Under the pieces are notes generated by a model. The model saw only the letters and a list, made by a program, of their open reading frames with translations, was not told where the DNA came from and did not search any database. From Paraburkholderia bannensis (GTDB taxonomy: Bacteria; Pseudomonadota; Gammaproteobacteria; Burkholderiales; Burkholderiaceae): a stretch of DNA of 64,000 bases. The stretch covers positions 1 through 64,000 of the forward strand of contig NZ_JACHBW010000007.1 in assembly GCF_014200455.1 (NCBI RefSeq), in the 5' to 3' direction. This document shows, in pieces, positions 39,391 through 52,129 of the stretch. Position numbers and translations under genes: made by a program. The number at the start of each line of letters is the position of its first letter. Position 1 is the stretch's first letter.

Positions 39391-40752
39391 ATGGGAGTGG
39401 CCCACGGCAGTTTTCTGCTGATTTACGCGCTTGTCGCGATTGCATTGCTGATCTTGATGATCACGCGCTTCAAGGTTTATCCGTTTCTCGTCCTGATCAT
39501 CGTTTCGATGCTGCTGGGTCTGGCCAGCGGCATGCCGATGGATCAGATCGTCAAATCATTCGAGACCGGCAACGGCAACACGCTCGGCCACATCGCGATC
39601 GTGGTGGGCCTGGGCACGATGCTCGGCAAGATGATGGCCGAATCGGGCGGGGCGGAGCGCATCGCCACCACGCTGATCCGCTGGTTCGGCGAGAAGAACA
39701 TTCATTGGGCGATGATGTGCGTCGCGGTGATCGTCGGCTTGCCGGTGTTCTTCGAAGTGGGCTTCGTGCTGCTGATTCCGATCGCGTTCAACGTCGCCAA
39801 GCGCACCGGCAAGTCGCTGCTGCTGATCGGGCTGCCGATGGTCGCGGGTCTGTCGGTGGTGCACGGCCTGATTCCGCCGCACCCGGCCGCACTGCTCGCG
39901 GTGCAGGCATATCACGCCGATATCGGCCGCACGATTGCCTATGGTCTGATCGTCGGCATTCCGACGGCGATCGTGGCGGGACCGCTGTTCGCGCTGTTCA
40001 TCCATCGCCACATCAAGCTGCCGGAAAACAATCCGCTGTCCGCGCAGTTCGTCAGCAAGGCCGAACCGAAACCCGACAGCGAACTGCCGAGCTTCGGCAT
40101 CACGCTCTTCACGATCCTGCTGCCGGTGATCCTGATGCTGATCGGCTCGTGGGCCGATCTGGTATTCACGCCCAAGACGCTGCCTAACAGGCTGTTGCAC
40201 TTTGTCGGCACCTCGGATGTCGCGCTGCTGATCGCGGTGCTGGTAAGCTTCTGGACCTTCGGTGCTGCGCGCGGCTTCAACCGCGAGCAGATCCAGAAGT
40301 TCTGCGGCGACTGTCTCGCGCCGATCGCCGGTATCACGCTGATCGTCGGTGCCGGCGGCGGTTTTGGCCGCGTGCTGATGGATAGCGGCGTGTCGAAGGA
40401 GATTGTCGATCTCGCGCAGACCGCGCATCTGTCCCCGCTGCTGCTGGGCTGGCTGGTCGCCGCGCTGATCCGTCTCGCGACGGGTTCGGCCACGGTCGCG
40501 ATGACGACGGCCTGCGGCATCGTCGCACCGATCGCCACGGCGGCGGGCGTGAACGTGCAGCCGGAACTGCTGGTGCTGGCCACGGGTTCGGGCTCGCTGA
40601 TCTTCTCGCACGTCAACGACGGCGGTTTCTGGCTGATCAAGGAATATTTCGGCATGACCGTGGGTCAGACGTTCAAGACCTGGTCGCTGCTGGAGACCAT
40701 CATTTCGCTGCTGGGCCTCGGACTGACGTTCGCGCTTTCGGCAGTGGTGTAA
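39391..40752 (+). CDS. gntP: Gluconate:H+ symporter, GntP family
   Basis: 453 residues from the ATG at 39391 with GGAGAGG six bases upstream; an in-frame ATG at 39364 is less well placed. The protein is almost wholly hydrophobic with 12 or more membrane spans. GntP motifs include TRFKVYPFLVLIIVSMLLGLASG, GLVVHGLIPPHPAALLAV-like SVVHGLIPPHPAALLAVQ, and GSGSLIFSHVNDGGFWLIKEYFG. With gntK directly behind and edd-eda ahead, gluconate is the likely substrate. A TACAAT at 39287 may be its own -10. Confidence 0.93.
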   Translation: MGVAHGSFLLIYALVAIALLILMITRFKVYPFLVLIIVSMLLGLASGMPMDQIVKSFETGNGNTLGHIAIVVGLGTMLGKMMAESGGAERIATTLIRWFGEKNIHWAMMCVAVIVGLPVFFEVGFVLLIPIAFNVAKRTGKSLLLIGLPMVAGLSVVHGLIPPHPAALLAVQAYHADIGRTIAYGLIVGIPTAIVAGPLFALFIHRHIKLPENNPLSAQFVSKAEPKPDSELPSFGITLFTILLPVILMLIGSWADLVFTPKTLPNRLLHFVGTSDVALLIAVLVSFWTFGAARGFNREQIQKFCGDCLAPIAGITLIVGAGGGFGRVLMDSGVSKEIVDLAQTAHLSPLLLGWLVAALIRLATGSATVAMTTACGIVAPIATAAGVNVQPELLVLATGSGSLIFSHVNDGGFWLIKEYFGMTVGQTFKTWSLLETIISLLGLGLTFALSAVV

Positions 40753-40806
40753 CGGTAATTTACGTGTGGGGTCGGAGCGCGTGCTCCGATTCATGAGGAG
40801 CAGTTG

Positions 40807-41310
40807 ATGATTCTGATAGCAATGGGCGTGTCGGGCGCCGGCAAGACGCGTATCGGCGAAATGCTCGCCGAGCGCCTCAAGTGCACCTTTACGGACGGCG
40901 ACGCTTTCCACAGCGAAGCCAACAAGCAGAAGATGCACGACGGCATCCCGCTCACCGACGACGACCGCTGGCCCTGGCTGCGCACGATCCGCGCGGCCAT
41001 CGAGGAAAAGCAGCGCGCGCAGGAGACGGCCGTGTTTACCTGTTCGTCGCTCAAGCGTTCGTACCGCGACATCCTGCGCGGCGGCGACCACGACGTCTGC
41101 TTCGTCTACCTCAAGGGTTCGTTCGAAGTGCTGCACGAGCGTCTGGCGACGCGCACGGGCCACTTCTTCGATCCGTCGCTGCTGCAAAGCCAGCTCGACA
41201 CGCTCGAAGAGCCTGGCACCGACGAAGCGATTATCGTGAGCATCGAGCTCACGCCCGAGCAGATCGTCGACGAGGTGTTGAAGCAGCTGGAAACGCGCCG
41301 CGCAGGTTGA
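40807..41310 (+). CDS. gntK: Gluconokinase
   Basis: 167 residues from the ATG at 40807 (TGAGGAGCAG upstream). The P-loop GVSGAGKT is at residues 7-14. FTDGDAFHSEANKQKMHDGIPLTDDDRWPWL and FTCSSLKRSYRDILRGG are typical of the GntK family. It phosphorylates gluconate to 6-phosphogluconate, the substrate of Edd. It lies 54 bases behind gntP; together with edd-eda the four genes form a complete gluconate-to-pyruvate route. Confidence 0.96.
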   Translation: MILIAMGVSGAGKTRIGEMLAERLKCTFTDGDAFHSEANKQKMHDGIPLTDDDRWPWLRTIRAAIEEKQRAQETAVFTCSSLKRSYRDILRGGDHDVCFVYLKGSFEVLHERLATRTGHFFDPSLLQSQLDTLEEPGTDEAIIVSIELTPEQIVDEVLKQLETRRAG

Positions 41311-41340
41311 TTCGCGTAGCCCGATTCCTCGCGGATAAAA

Positions 41341-41369
41341 AAGCCCCGGTTGAAAAACCGGGGCTTTTT
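41341..41369. terminator. Bidirectional terminator between gntK and purB
   Basis: A-run, stem GCCCCGGTT / AACCGGGGC with GAAA loop, then TTTTT. It serves both convergent genes. Confidence 0.93.
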
Positions 41370-41405
41370 CGCTCTCAGCGCGCAAGGAAAGCGCGCCAGG
41401 GAAGC

Positions 41406-44819
<3,414 letters not shown>

Positions 44820-44919
44820 ACGCTCTAGCCGCGCTAGCAACGCGCGCTGACAGAAATTCGCCACGGCCTGGCGCGGTCGGGCCTAGAATGCGGACTTCTC
44901 ATCCGAATGCCTGTCCCGC

Positions 44920-45870
44920 ATGGAACTCAAATGGCTCGAAGACTTCGTTTCGCTCGCGGAAACGCATAGTTTCAGCCGCTCAGCCGAGCTGCGCCACGTC
45001 ACCCAACCGGCGTTCTCGCGCCGCATCCAGGCGCTCGAAGCGTGGCTCGGCACCGAACTGATCGATCGTTCGGTTTATCCCACGCGCCTCACCTCGGCGG
45101 GCCAGGTGTTCTACGAACAGGCGCTGGCGATGCTTTCGCAATTCCATGAGGCGCGCACGGTGCTGCGCGGCCACACGGCCACGCCCGCCGCGACCATCGA
45201 GTTCGCGGTGCCGCATACGCTTTCGCTCACCTATTTCCCGCGCTGGCTGCAGCGCATCGAGGCCAAGCTCGGCCGCATCCACACGCGCCTGCGCGCGCTC
45301 AACGTGCACGACGCCGTGCTGTCGCTGGTCGAAGGCGGCTGCGATCTGGTGATGGGCTATCACCATCCGAGCCATCCCGTGACGCTCGATCCGGCGCGCT
45401 ACGACACGCTCACGCTCGGCATCGAATCGATCAGCCCGTACTCGGCGCCGCAGCGCGCGGGCCGCGCGCGCTACACGCTGCCGGGCACGCCCGACGCGCC
45501 CACGCCCTATCTCTCCTACACGCCCAACGCGTACCTCGGCCGCATGACCGAGGTGATCGTCGCCAATGCGCCCACGCGGCTCTACCTCGACCGCGTCTAT
45601 GAAACCGACATGGCCGAAGGGCTCAAGGCGATGACGCAGGCCGGTCACGGCATCGCGTTCCTGCCGCACAGCGCGGTGGAGGAGGCGGTTGCGCAGGGCA
45701 AGCTGATGCGCCTCGATCGCGGCACGCGCGGCGCGCCCGAGGGGCAATTCACGCTCGACATGGAGATCCGCCTCTATCGCGACAAGCTTGCCGCCCAGGG
45801 CGACGACGCCCGCGAAGCGCTGGTGCGCGCGCTTTGGGATGCGGTGAGCGCGGAAATCGCGCGCGGCTAA
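44920..45870 (+). CDS. LysR-family regulator, HypT-like
   Basis: 316 residues. The N-terminal helix-turn-helix (MELKWLEDFVSLAETHSFSRSA, QPAFSRRIQALEAWLGTELIDR) is typical of LysR. The opening KWLxDFxxL, the VTQPAFSRRI recognition helix and the effector-domain segment YLSYTPNAYLGRM resemble E. coli HypT (YjiE), a hypochlorite-responsive regulator; this is recalled similarity, not an alignment score. It lies directly upstream of gdhA in the same direction, and a T-N11-A dyad stands between them. A TAGAAT at 44884 may be its -10. Confidence 0.85.
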   Translation: MELKWLEDFVSLAETHSFSRSAELRHVTQPAFSRRIQALEAWLGTELIDRSVYPTRLTSAGQVFYEQALAMLSQFHEARTVLRGHTATPAATIEFAVPHTLSLTYFPRWLQRIEAKLGRIHTRLRALNVHDAVLSLVEGGCDLVMGYHHPSHPVTLDPARYDTLTLGIESISPYSAPQRAGRARYTLPGTPDAPTPYLSYTPNAYLGRMTEVIVANAPTRLYLDRVYETDMAEGLKAMTQAGHGIAFLPHSAVEEAVAQGKLMRLDRGTRGAPEGQFTLDMEIRLYRDKLAAQGDDAREALVRALWDAVSAEIARG

Positions 45871-45897
45871 GCCCCGCCTCAGTTACGAATACGCCCG

Positions 45898-45954
45898 ATG
45901 CGAAAGCGGACACGGCAGCGCAAGCCGCCGTGTCCGCTTTCGCATGGCTGTTTT
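45898..45954 (+). terminator. Strong stem-loop after the lysR gene
   Basis: A perfect 19-bp inverted repeat (arms 45898-45916 and 45927-45945, starting ATGCGAAAGCGG) with a 10-nt loop is followed by GGCTGTTTT. The T-run is displaced by five bases, but the stem is among the longest in the window. Confidence 0.7.
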
Positions 45955-46057
45955 GCGCGGCCGGAAACAATCGTTGCGTCACGTTGACGCGCCGTCGCGA
46001 TTCCCGCAAACGCCCGCCGTTACAGGGTATCCGCGACACATTCTTGCGAATTTTCCA

Positions 46058-46082
46058 ACGTTATGCACGAAAAGCATAACGT
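46058..46082. promoter_or_regulatory. LysR-type T-N11-A box upstream of gdhA
   Basis: Perfect 9-bp dyad ACGTTATGC / GCATAACGT with a 7-nt centre (ACGAAAA). Its inner part TGC-N7-GCA satisfies the T-N11-A rule of LysR-type recognition sites. It is 76 bases before the gdhA start and 187 bases after the lysR stop, so the upstream LysR protein is the obvious candidate binder. Confidence 0.6.
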
Positions 46083-46158
46083 GATGAACAAACGGCATTG
46101 GCGCGAGTGAAGGTGTTTTCTGACAATGGCGGCACTTGTTCGATCGCTTGGAGCGTTC

Positions 46159-47457
46159 ATGTCATCCCAATCGCAGTCTGCTGTGTCTTCGGTTCCTTCC
46201 TATCTTCACGCCGACGCGCTCGGTCCGTGGGGCAACTATCTCCGTCAGGTGGATCGCGTCGCGCCGTACCTCGGCTCGCTGTCGCGCTGGCTCGAAACGC
46301 TCAAGCGTCCGAAGCGCATCCTGATCGTCGATTGCCCGATCGAACTCGATAACGGTACGGTGGCGCACTTCGAAGGCTATCGCGTTCAGCACAACGTCTC
46401 GCGCGGTCCCGGCAAGGGCGGCGTGCGTTATCACCAGGACGTTACGTTGTCCGAAGTGATGGCGCTGTCGGCATGGATGTCGGTGAAGAATGCCGCGGTG
46501 AACGTGCCGTACGGCGGTGCGAAGGGCGGTATCCGCGTCGATCCGCGTACGCTTTCGCGTGGTGAGCTTGAGCGCCTGACGCGCCGCTACACCAGCGAAA
46601 TCGGCATCATCATCGGACCGAACACCGACATTCCTGCGCCGGACGTCAACACGAACGAGCAGATCATGGCGTGGATGATGGACACGTACTCCATGAACCA
46701 GGGGCAGACGTCCACCGGCGTCGTGACCGGCAAGCCGATCTCGCTGGGCGGCTCGCTCGGCCGTCGCGAAGCCACCGGCCGCGGCGTGTTCGTGGTGGGT
46801 TGCGAAGCGGCTCGCCGCAAGGGTCTGTCGATCGAAGGCGCACGCATTGCCGTGCAGGGTTTCGGCAACGTCGGCGGCATCGCTGCGCGTCTGTTCCAGG
46901 AAGCGGGCTCGAAGCTCGTCGCGGTGCAGGACCACACGGGTTCGCTCTATAAGTCGACCGGTATCGACGCCGACGCGCTGCTCGAACACGTTGCGAAGAC
47001 AGGCGGCGTGGCAGGCTTCGCCGGCGCCGACATGCTGAGCAACGACGAATTCTGGACCATCGAAACCGACATCCTGATTCCGGCCGCGCTGGAAAACCAG
47101 ATCACGGAACAGAACGCTGGCAAGATCCGCACGAAGATCATCGTCGAAGGCGCAAACGGCCCGACCACGACGGCAGCCGACGACATCCTGCACGACAAGG
47201 GCATCCTCGTGATTCCGGACGTGGTGGCGAACGCGGGCGGCGTGACCGTTTCGTACTTCGAGTGGGTGCAGGACTTTTCGAGCTTCTTCTGGACCGAAGG
47301 CGAAATCAACGAACGTCTGGAGCGCGTCATGCGCGAAGCGTTTACGGCGGTCTGGCAAGTGTCGAGCGAGCAAGGTGTGTCGATGCGTACGGCGGCGTTT
47401 ATCGTGGCATGTAAGCGCATCCTGATGGCGCGCGAAATGCGCGGTCTGTACCCCTGA
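46159..47457 (+). CDS. gdhA: Glutamate dehydrogenase
   Basis: 432 residues from the ATG at 46159 (TTGGAG upstream). Motifs are [13 protein letters not shown], the catalytic-lysine segment [29 protein letters not shown] and the dinucleotide motif [15 protein letters not shown]. The ~430-residue size and sequence type are those of the hexameric NAD(P)-dependent enzymes, which interconvert glutamate and 2-oxoglutarate plus ammonia. The glutamate/aspartate importer gltIJKL follows, so glutamate uptake and deamination are physically grouped. A LysR-type site stands upstream. Confidence 0.96.
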   Translation: MSSQSQSAVSSVPSYLHADALGPWGNYLRQVDRVAPYLGSLSRWLETLKRPKRILIVDCPIELDNGTVAHFEGYRVQHNVSRGPGKGGVRYHQDVTLSEVMALSAWMSVKNAAVNVPYGGAKGGIRVDPRTLSRGELERLTRRYTSEIGIIIGPNTDIPAPDVNTNEQIMAWMMDTYSMNQGQTSTGVVTGKPISLGGSLGRREATGRGVFVVGCEAARRKGLSIEGARIAVQGFGNVGGIAARLFQEAGSKLVAVQDHTGSLYKSTGIDADALLEHVAKTGGVAGFAGADMLSNDEFWTIETDILIPAALENQITEQNAGKIRTKIIVEGANGPTTTAADDILHDKGILVIPDVVANAGGVTVSYFEWVQDFSSFFWTEGEINERLERVMREAFTAVWQVSSEQGVSMRTAAFIVACKRILMAREMRGLYP

Positions 47458-47511
47458 TCGAAGCGGTAAAAATTGCGTCGCCGGTTATACGCCGGCGGTG
47501 AGAGGTAACGA

Positions 47512-47544
47512 ACGGGCGGTCCCCACAAGGGGCCGCCCGTTTTT
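47512..47544 (+). terminator. Rho-independent terminator after gdhA
   Basis: Stem ACGGGCGG-T-CCCC / GGGG-CCGCCCGT (12 pairs, one bulged T) with ACAA loop, then TTTT. It separates gdhA from gltI. Confidence 0.88.
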
Positions 47545-47720
47545 GCATTCGCACTGTGAAAAAAAGATGAAAAAGCCGCGACAGGGTGCAATTTCATGCA
47601 GCGTGCAACCCTGTCATGGAGCGGGTTGTGCGTGGTTGCAACGCCAGGGTCGGCCTTTATTCTTTCAATAAAGTTACTTTGCTACACTGCGCTCGATCCA
47701 TGCCAAGAAGGAGATCACAG

Positions 47721-48614
47721 ATGAAATTCAAAAAGGCCGCCCTCGTTCTCGCCACCCTCGGTCTGGTCGCCGTCGGTGCACATGCGCAGGACTCGGGGAC
47801 GCTCAAAAAAATCAAGGACACCGGCGTCATCTCGCTGGGTCACCGCGAATCGTCGATTCCGTTTTCGTACTACGACGACAAGCAGAATGTGATCGGCTAC
47901 TCGCAGGACTACGCGCTCAAGATCGTCGAGGCCGTGAAGCAGAAGCTGAACATGCCTAACCTCAAGGTCAAGATGGTGCCGATCACCTCGCAGAACCGCA
48001 TTCCGCTCGTGCAGAACGGCACGATCGACATCGAATGTGGCTCGACGACCAACAATGTCGAGCGTCAGCAGCAAGCTGCCTTCACGAACACGATCTTCGT
48101 GATCGGCACGCGCCTGATGACGAAGAAGGATTCGGGCATCAAGGATTTCGCCGACCTCAAGGGCAAGACCGTCGTGACGACGGCGGGCACGACGTCCGAG
48201 CGCCTGCTGCGCAAGATGAACCAGGACAAGAACCTGGGCATGAACATCATCAGCGCGAAGGATCATGGCGAATCGTTCATGACGCTCTCCACCGGCCGCG
48301 CAGTGGCGTTCATGATGGATGACGCGCTGCTTGCAGGCGAGCGCGCCAAGTCGAACAATCCGGGCGATTTCGTGATCGTCGGCACGCCGCAATCGCGTGA
48401 GGCTTACGGCTGCATGCTGCGCAAGAACGACCCCGAGTTCAAGAAGGTCGCCGACGACGCCATCGCCAAGGTCGAAATGTCGAGCGAAGCCGACGCGATC
48501 TACAAGAAGTGGTTCGAATCGCCGATTCCGCCGAAGGGTCTCAACCTGAACTTCCCGGAAAGCGACGACATGAAGGCGCTCTACAAGAGCCCGAACGACA
48601 AGGCTATCGACTGA
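47721..48614 (+). CDS. gltI: Glutamate/aspartate ABC transporter substrate-binding protein
   Basis: 297 residues from the ATG at 47721, preceded by AAGAAGGAGAT. The signal peptide MKFKKAALVLATLGLVAVG ends with AHA at residue 22. The mature protein is a type II periplasmic binding protein: GTLKKIKDTGVISLGHRESS, PFSYYDDKQNVIGYSQDYAL, IECGSTTNNVERQQQAAF and GRAVAFMMDDALLAGE match GltI. It captures glutamate and aspartate for GltJKL. A hairpin with a T-run separates it from gltJ. Confidence 0.95.
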   Translation: MKFKKAALVLATLGLVAVGAHAQDSGTLKKIKDTGVISLGHRESSIPFSYYDDKQNVIGYSQDYALKIVEAVKQKLNMPNLKVKMVPITSQNRIPLVQNGTIDIECGSTTNNVERQQQAAFTNTIFVIGTRLMTKKDSGIKDFADLKGKTVVTTAGTTSERLLRKMNQDKNLGMNIISAKDHGESFMTLSTGRAVAFMMDDALLAGERAKSNNPGDFVIVGTPQSREAYGCMLRKNDPEFKKVADDAIAKVEMSSEADAIYKKWFESPIPPKGLNLNFPESDDMKALYKSPNDKAID

Positions 48615-48651
48615 TCGCGGCCTTAACCACCTGATCAGCGTGTAACACAGG

Positions 48652-48695
48652 ACGGAAGAAGCGGACGCAAAAGCGGCGCTTCTTCCGTTCTTTTT
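48652..48695 (+). terminator. Attenuator-type terminator between gltI and gltJ
   Basis: Perfect 12-bp stem ACGGAAGAAGCG / CGCTTCTTCCGT with a 13-nt loop, then TCTTTTT. It lies inside the gltIJKL unit, 15 bases before gltJ, so it should lower membrane-component expression relative to the binding protein. Confidence 0.82.
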
Positions 48696-48709
48696 GTTGG
48701 AGTCTCTTC

Positions 48710-49450
48710 ATGTCCTATCACTGGAACTGGGGCATTCTGCTCAGCCCGGTCTCGACGGGCGAACCCACCACGTACCTTGGCTGGCTCATTTCGGGCCTGT
48801 GGGTGACGGTGTCGGTGTCGCTGTGCGCGTGGGTGATCGCGCTCGTCGTCGGTTCATTCTTCGGCGTGCTGCGCACGGCGCCGAACCGTTTCCTCGCGGG
48901 CGTCGGCACGGTCTACGTGGCGATCTTCCGCAACATCCCGCTCATCGCGCAGTTCTTCATCTGGTACTTCGTGCTGCCGGAACTCGTGCCGCCTTCGCTT
49001 GGCAATGCATTCAAGCAGCTGCCGCCGGGCATCCAGTTCTTTACGGCCTCGGTGATCTGTCTGGGTCTGTTCACGGCTGCGCGCGTGTGCGAGCAGGTGC
49101 GCTCGGGCATCAACGCGTTGCCGCGCGGCCAGCGCGCCGCGGGTCTGGCGATGGGATTCACGCAATGGCAGACGTATCGCTACGTACTCCTGCCGGTTGC
49201 GTATCGCATCATCGTGCCGCCGCTCACGTCCGAATTCCTGAATATCTTCAAGAACTCGGCGGTGGCGTCCACCATCGGACTGCTCGATCTGTCCGCGCAG
49301 GCGCGTCAGCTGGTGGACTACACGGCGCAAACCTATGAGTCGTTCATCTCGGTCACGCTCGCGTATGTGCTGATCAATGTGATCGTGATGGCGCTGATGC
49401 GCTGGGTCGAAGCGAAGACCCGGCTGCCAGGCTATATCGGAGGCAAGTGA
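48710..49450 (+). CDS. gltJ: Glutamate/aspartate ABC transporter permease GltJ
   Basis: 246 residues. The HisM-type permease fold shows [44 protein letters not shown] and the EAA-loop region [23 protein letters not shown], where the ATPase docks, then [21 protein letters not shown]. About five membrane helices are visible. It sits in the inner membrane with GltK. Its stop overlaps the gltK start by one base. Confidence 0.95.
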   Translation: MSYHWNWGILLSPVSTGEPTTYLGWLISGLWVTVSVSLCAWVIALVVGSFFGVLRTAPNRFLAGVGTVYVAIFRNIPLIAQFFIWYFVLPELVPPSLGNAFKQLPPGIQFFTASVICLGLFTAARVCEQVRSGINALPRGQRAAGLAMGFTQWQTYRYVLLPVAYRIIVPPLTSEFLNIFKNSAVASTIGLLDLSAQARQLVDYTAQTYESFISVTLAYVLINVIVMALMRWVEAKTRLPGYIGGK

Positions 49451-50127
49451 TGCATCATTTCGACTGGAGCGGTATTCCGGGCGCACTGCCTACCTTGTGG
49501 ACCGGCGCCATCGTCACCTTCAAGATCACGGTTTGCGCGATCGTCGTTGGGATTCTGTGGGGCACGCTGCTCGCGCTCATGCGCCTGTCGGGCGTCAAGC
49601 CGCTGGAGTGGTTCGCCAAGGGCTACGTCACGGTGTTCCGCTCGATTCCGCTGGTGATGGTGCTGCTGTGGTTCTTCCTGATCGTGCCGCAGGTGCTGCA
49701 GAATCTGCTGGGCCTGTCGCCCGACATCGACATTCGCCTCGCTTCGGCGATGATCGCGTTCTCGCTGTTCGAGGCCGCGTATTATTCCGAGATCATTCGC
49801 GCCGGCATTCAGGCGGTGCCGCGCGGGCAGGTCAACGCGTCCTTCGCGCTGGGCATGCGTTACGGCCAGGCGATGCAGTATGTGGTGCTGCCGCAGGCGT
49901 TTCGCGCGATGGTGCCGCTGCTGCTCACGCAGGCCATCGTGCTCTTTCAGGACACGTCGCTCGTGTATGTGATCAGTCTCGCCGACTTCTTCCGCACCGC
50001 CACCAACATTGGCGACCGTGACGGAACAATGGTCGAGATGGTACTGTTCGCGGGCGCATGCTATTTCGTGATCTGCGTGATCGCGTCGAGCCTTGTGAAA
50101 GGTCTTCAGAAAAAGGTCGCAAGATGA
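49450..50127 (+). CDS. gltK: Glutamate/aspartate ABC transporter permease GltK
   Basis: 225 residues from the ATG at 49450 (TGATG overlap with gltJ; an in-frame GTG one codon earlier is possible). HisM-type features are [41 protein letters not shown] and the ATPase-contact loop [23 protein letters not shown]. It pairs with GltJ as the transmembrane channel. Its end overlaps gltL by four bases (ATGA), so expression is coupled. Confidence 0.95.
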   Translation: MHHFDWSGIPGALPTLWTGAIVTFKITVCAIVVGILWGTLLALMRLSGVKPLEWFAKGYVTVFRSIPLVMVLLWFFLIVPQVLQNLLGLSPDIDIRLASAMIAFSLFEAAYYSEIIRAGIQAVPRGQVNASFALGMRYGQAMQYVVLPQAFRAMVPLLLTQAIVLFQDTSLVYVISLADFFRTATNIGDRDGTMVEMVLFAGACYFVICVIASSLVKGLQKKVAR

Positions 50128-50849
50128 TTTCAATTAAGAACGTTTCGAAGTGGTACGGCCAGTTCCAGGTGCTGACCGACTGCACGACGGAAGTGAAGAA
50201 GGGCGAGGTGGTGGTGGTGTGCGGGCCGTCGGGCTCGGGCAAGTCCACGCTCATCAAGACCGTCAACGGACTTGAGCCGTTCCAGCAGGGCGAGATCCTC
50301 GTGAACGGCCAGTCGGTGGGCGACAAGCGCACCAATCTCTCCAAGCTGCGCGCGAAAGTGGGCATGGTGTTCCAGCACTTCGAGCTGTTCCCGCATCTGT
50401 CGATCACTGAAAATCTGACGCTCGCGCAGATCAAGGTGCTTGGCCGCAGCAAGGACGAAGCCACGCAAAAGGGCTTGAAGCTGCTCGATCGCGTGGGCCT
50501 GCGCGCGCACGCCGATAAATTCCCCGGCCAGCTTTCGGGCGGTCAGCAGCAGCGCGTGGCGATTGCGCGCGCGCTGTCGATGGACCCGGTGGCGATGCTG
50601 TTCGACGAACCGACGTCCGCGCTCGATCCGGAAATGATCAACGAAGTGCTCGACGTGATGGTGGAACTGGCGCAGGAAGGCATGACCATGATGTGCGTGA
50701 CGCACGAAATGGGCTTTGCGAAGAAGGTCGCGCACCGCGTGATCTTCATGGACAAGGGCGCCATCGTCGAAGACGACCGCAAGGATGACTTCTTCGCCAA
50801 TCCGAAGTCGGATCGCGCGAAGGACTTCCTCGCCAAGATCCTGCACTGA
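50124..50849 (+). CDS. gltL: Glutamate/aspartate ABC transporter ATP-binding protein GltL
   Basis: 241 residues from the ATG at 50124. Walker A is GPSGSGKST (residues 34-42), the ABC signature [16 protein letters not shown], Walker [16 protein letters not shown] and the switch His in [14 protein letters not shown]. It hydrolyses ATP to power glutamate/aspartate import. It is the last gene of gltIJKL and ends at a terminator. Confidence 0.96.
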   Translation: MISIKNVSKWYGQFQVLTDCTTEVKKGEVVVVCGPSGSGKSTLIKTVNGLEPFQQGEILVNGQSVGDKRTNLSKLRAKVGMVFQHFELFPHLSITENLTLAQIKVLGRSKDEATQKGLKLLDRVGLRAHADKFPGQLSGGQQQRVAIARALSMDPVAMLFDEPTSALDPEMINEVLDVMVELAQEGMTMMCVTHEMGFAKKVAHRVIFMDKGAIVEDDRKDDFFANPKSDRAKDFLAKILH

Positions 50850-50872
50850 TCGACGAAGCAACAATGCAAAAA

Positions 50873-50907
50873 GCCGCGCAGCCCTCAGGGCGTGCGCGGC
50901 TTTTTTT
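50873..50907. terminator. Terminator between gltL and the amidotransferase gene
   Basis: Stem GCCGCGCA / TGCGCGGC with an inner GCCC/GGGC hairpin, preceded by an A-run and followed by seven T residues. It can work in both directions for the convergent pair. Confidence 0.9.
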
Positions 50908-50927
50908 CGTTTGACGCGGTAGGGTGC

Positions 50928-51857
50928 TTATTCGCCCCAGCTCTGCAGGGCATCGACGGCTTCCGCGTCGATTTCGCCCGCTTGCACGTTCAACGAAGGG
51001 CAGGGCGCCACGCGCGACGCACTCGCCGACGCGTCCAGCGCCGGATTCTTCAGTTTGTCGAGCACCTTCTGCGGTACCGGCACGCGGGTCTGCGCGATCA
51101 CCTCGCCGTGCTGGAACATCAGCAGATCGCCGGGCGCGAAGCGCGTCCAGACTTCGTTGTCGGTGAGCGGCGCGGTGGCGATCACGGCCACGCGGTCTTC
51201 AGGCGTGGTGTATTTCGCGAAGTCGATGGAGACGTCCGCGTCCACCAGATGCGCGGTCGAAAACGGCCAGCGGCGCACCAGATAGTGCAGATGCGTGGAG
51301 CAATGCGCGAACAGCGCCTGGCCATTCGACATCAGGAAATTGAACACGCCGAACTGCGTGATCTCGCGCGTGAGCGTCTCAAGCGCGGCGAACAGTTCGT
51401 CCAGAGGCGGCTGCGAACCCGGAAATGCCTTGCGCAAGCCTTGCAGCAGCAGGCAGAAAGCGCGCTCGCTATCGGTCGTGCCGACCGGCTGATACACGCC
51501 CGTCATCACGGGATTGAAGTCCTGCAGGTCGCCGTTGTGCGCGAAGATCCAGTGCCGGCCCCACAGCTCGCGCTGGAACGGGTGGCTGTTTTCCAGCGAG
51601 CAGCCGCCTTGCGTAGCCTTGCGGATATGCGCGATGGTGTTGCGGGATTTGATCGGATAGCGCTTGACCATCTCGGCGAGGGGCGAGCGGGCCGAGGCTT
51701 CGTTGTCGATGAAGAGGCGGCAGGCCTTGTCCTCGAAGAACGCGATACCCCAGCCATCGGCGTGGTGATCGGTGGCGCCGCCGCGCGCCGCGAATCCGGT
51801 GAAGGAGAACGTGACGTCCGTCGGCGCGGCGCAGTTCATTCCGAGAAGTTGGCACAT
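50928..51857 (-). CDS. Class II glutamine amidotransferase (YafJ/EgtC-like)
   Basis: 309 residues starting MCQLLGMNC, so Cys2 becomes the N-terminal nucleophile after Met removal. Class II amidotransferase features follow: DHHADGWGIAFFE, IAHIRKATQGGCSLENSHPF, WIFAHNGDL and PVGTTDSERAFCLLL. There is no synthase domain, so it is a stand-alone amidohydrolase; the YafJ subgroup has no firmly assigned substrate, while EgtC relatives hydrolyse a gamma-glutamyl bond in ergothioneine synthesis. No egt genes are nearby, so YafJ is the safer label. Confidence 0.88.
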   Translation of the reverse strand: MCQLLGMNCAAPTDVTFSFTGFAARGGATDHHADGWGIAFFEDKACRLFIDNEASARSPLAEMVKRYPIKSRNTIAHIRKATQGGCSLENSHPFQRELWGRHWIFAHNGDLQDFNPVMTGVYQPVGTTDSERAFCLLLQGLRKAFPGSQPPLDELFAALETLTREITQFGVFNFLMSNGQALFAHCSTHLHYLVRRWPFSTAHLVDADVSIDFAKYTTPEDRVAVIATAPLTDNEVWTRFAPGDLLMFQHGEVIAQTRVPVPQKVLDKLKNPALDASASASRVAPCPSLNVQAGEIDAEAVDALQSWGE

Positions 51858-52129
51858 GGCGCGTATCAGATGCTGTGGTACAGCGGGCGAAGCGGGGCCG
51901 AAGCTAACCTCATGACCCGGTACAATGATGATTTTCCAAGCATATCACCGGCCTGCGGCGCGCCAATACGAAATTTGTCGGATGCTTTCCCGTCCCGCGT
52001 GAAAGCGCGCCGGAACGGCGGTCGCACCGATGTGGCGGACAAGCCGCTGTCGTGTGCGCGCGACGTCCGCTGCCGTGTATCCGCGATGCTTGGCGCAAAT
52101 TCTTCCGCGTCACACGTACCAGACTAGCC

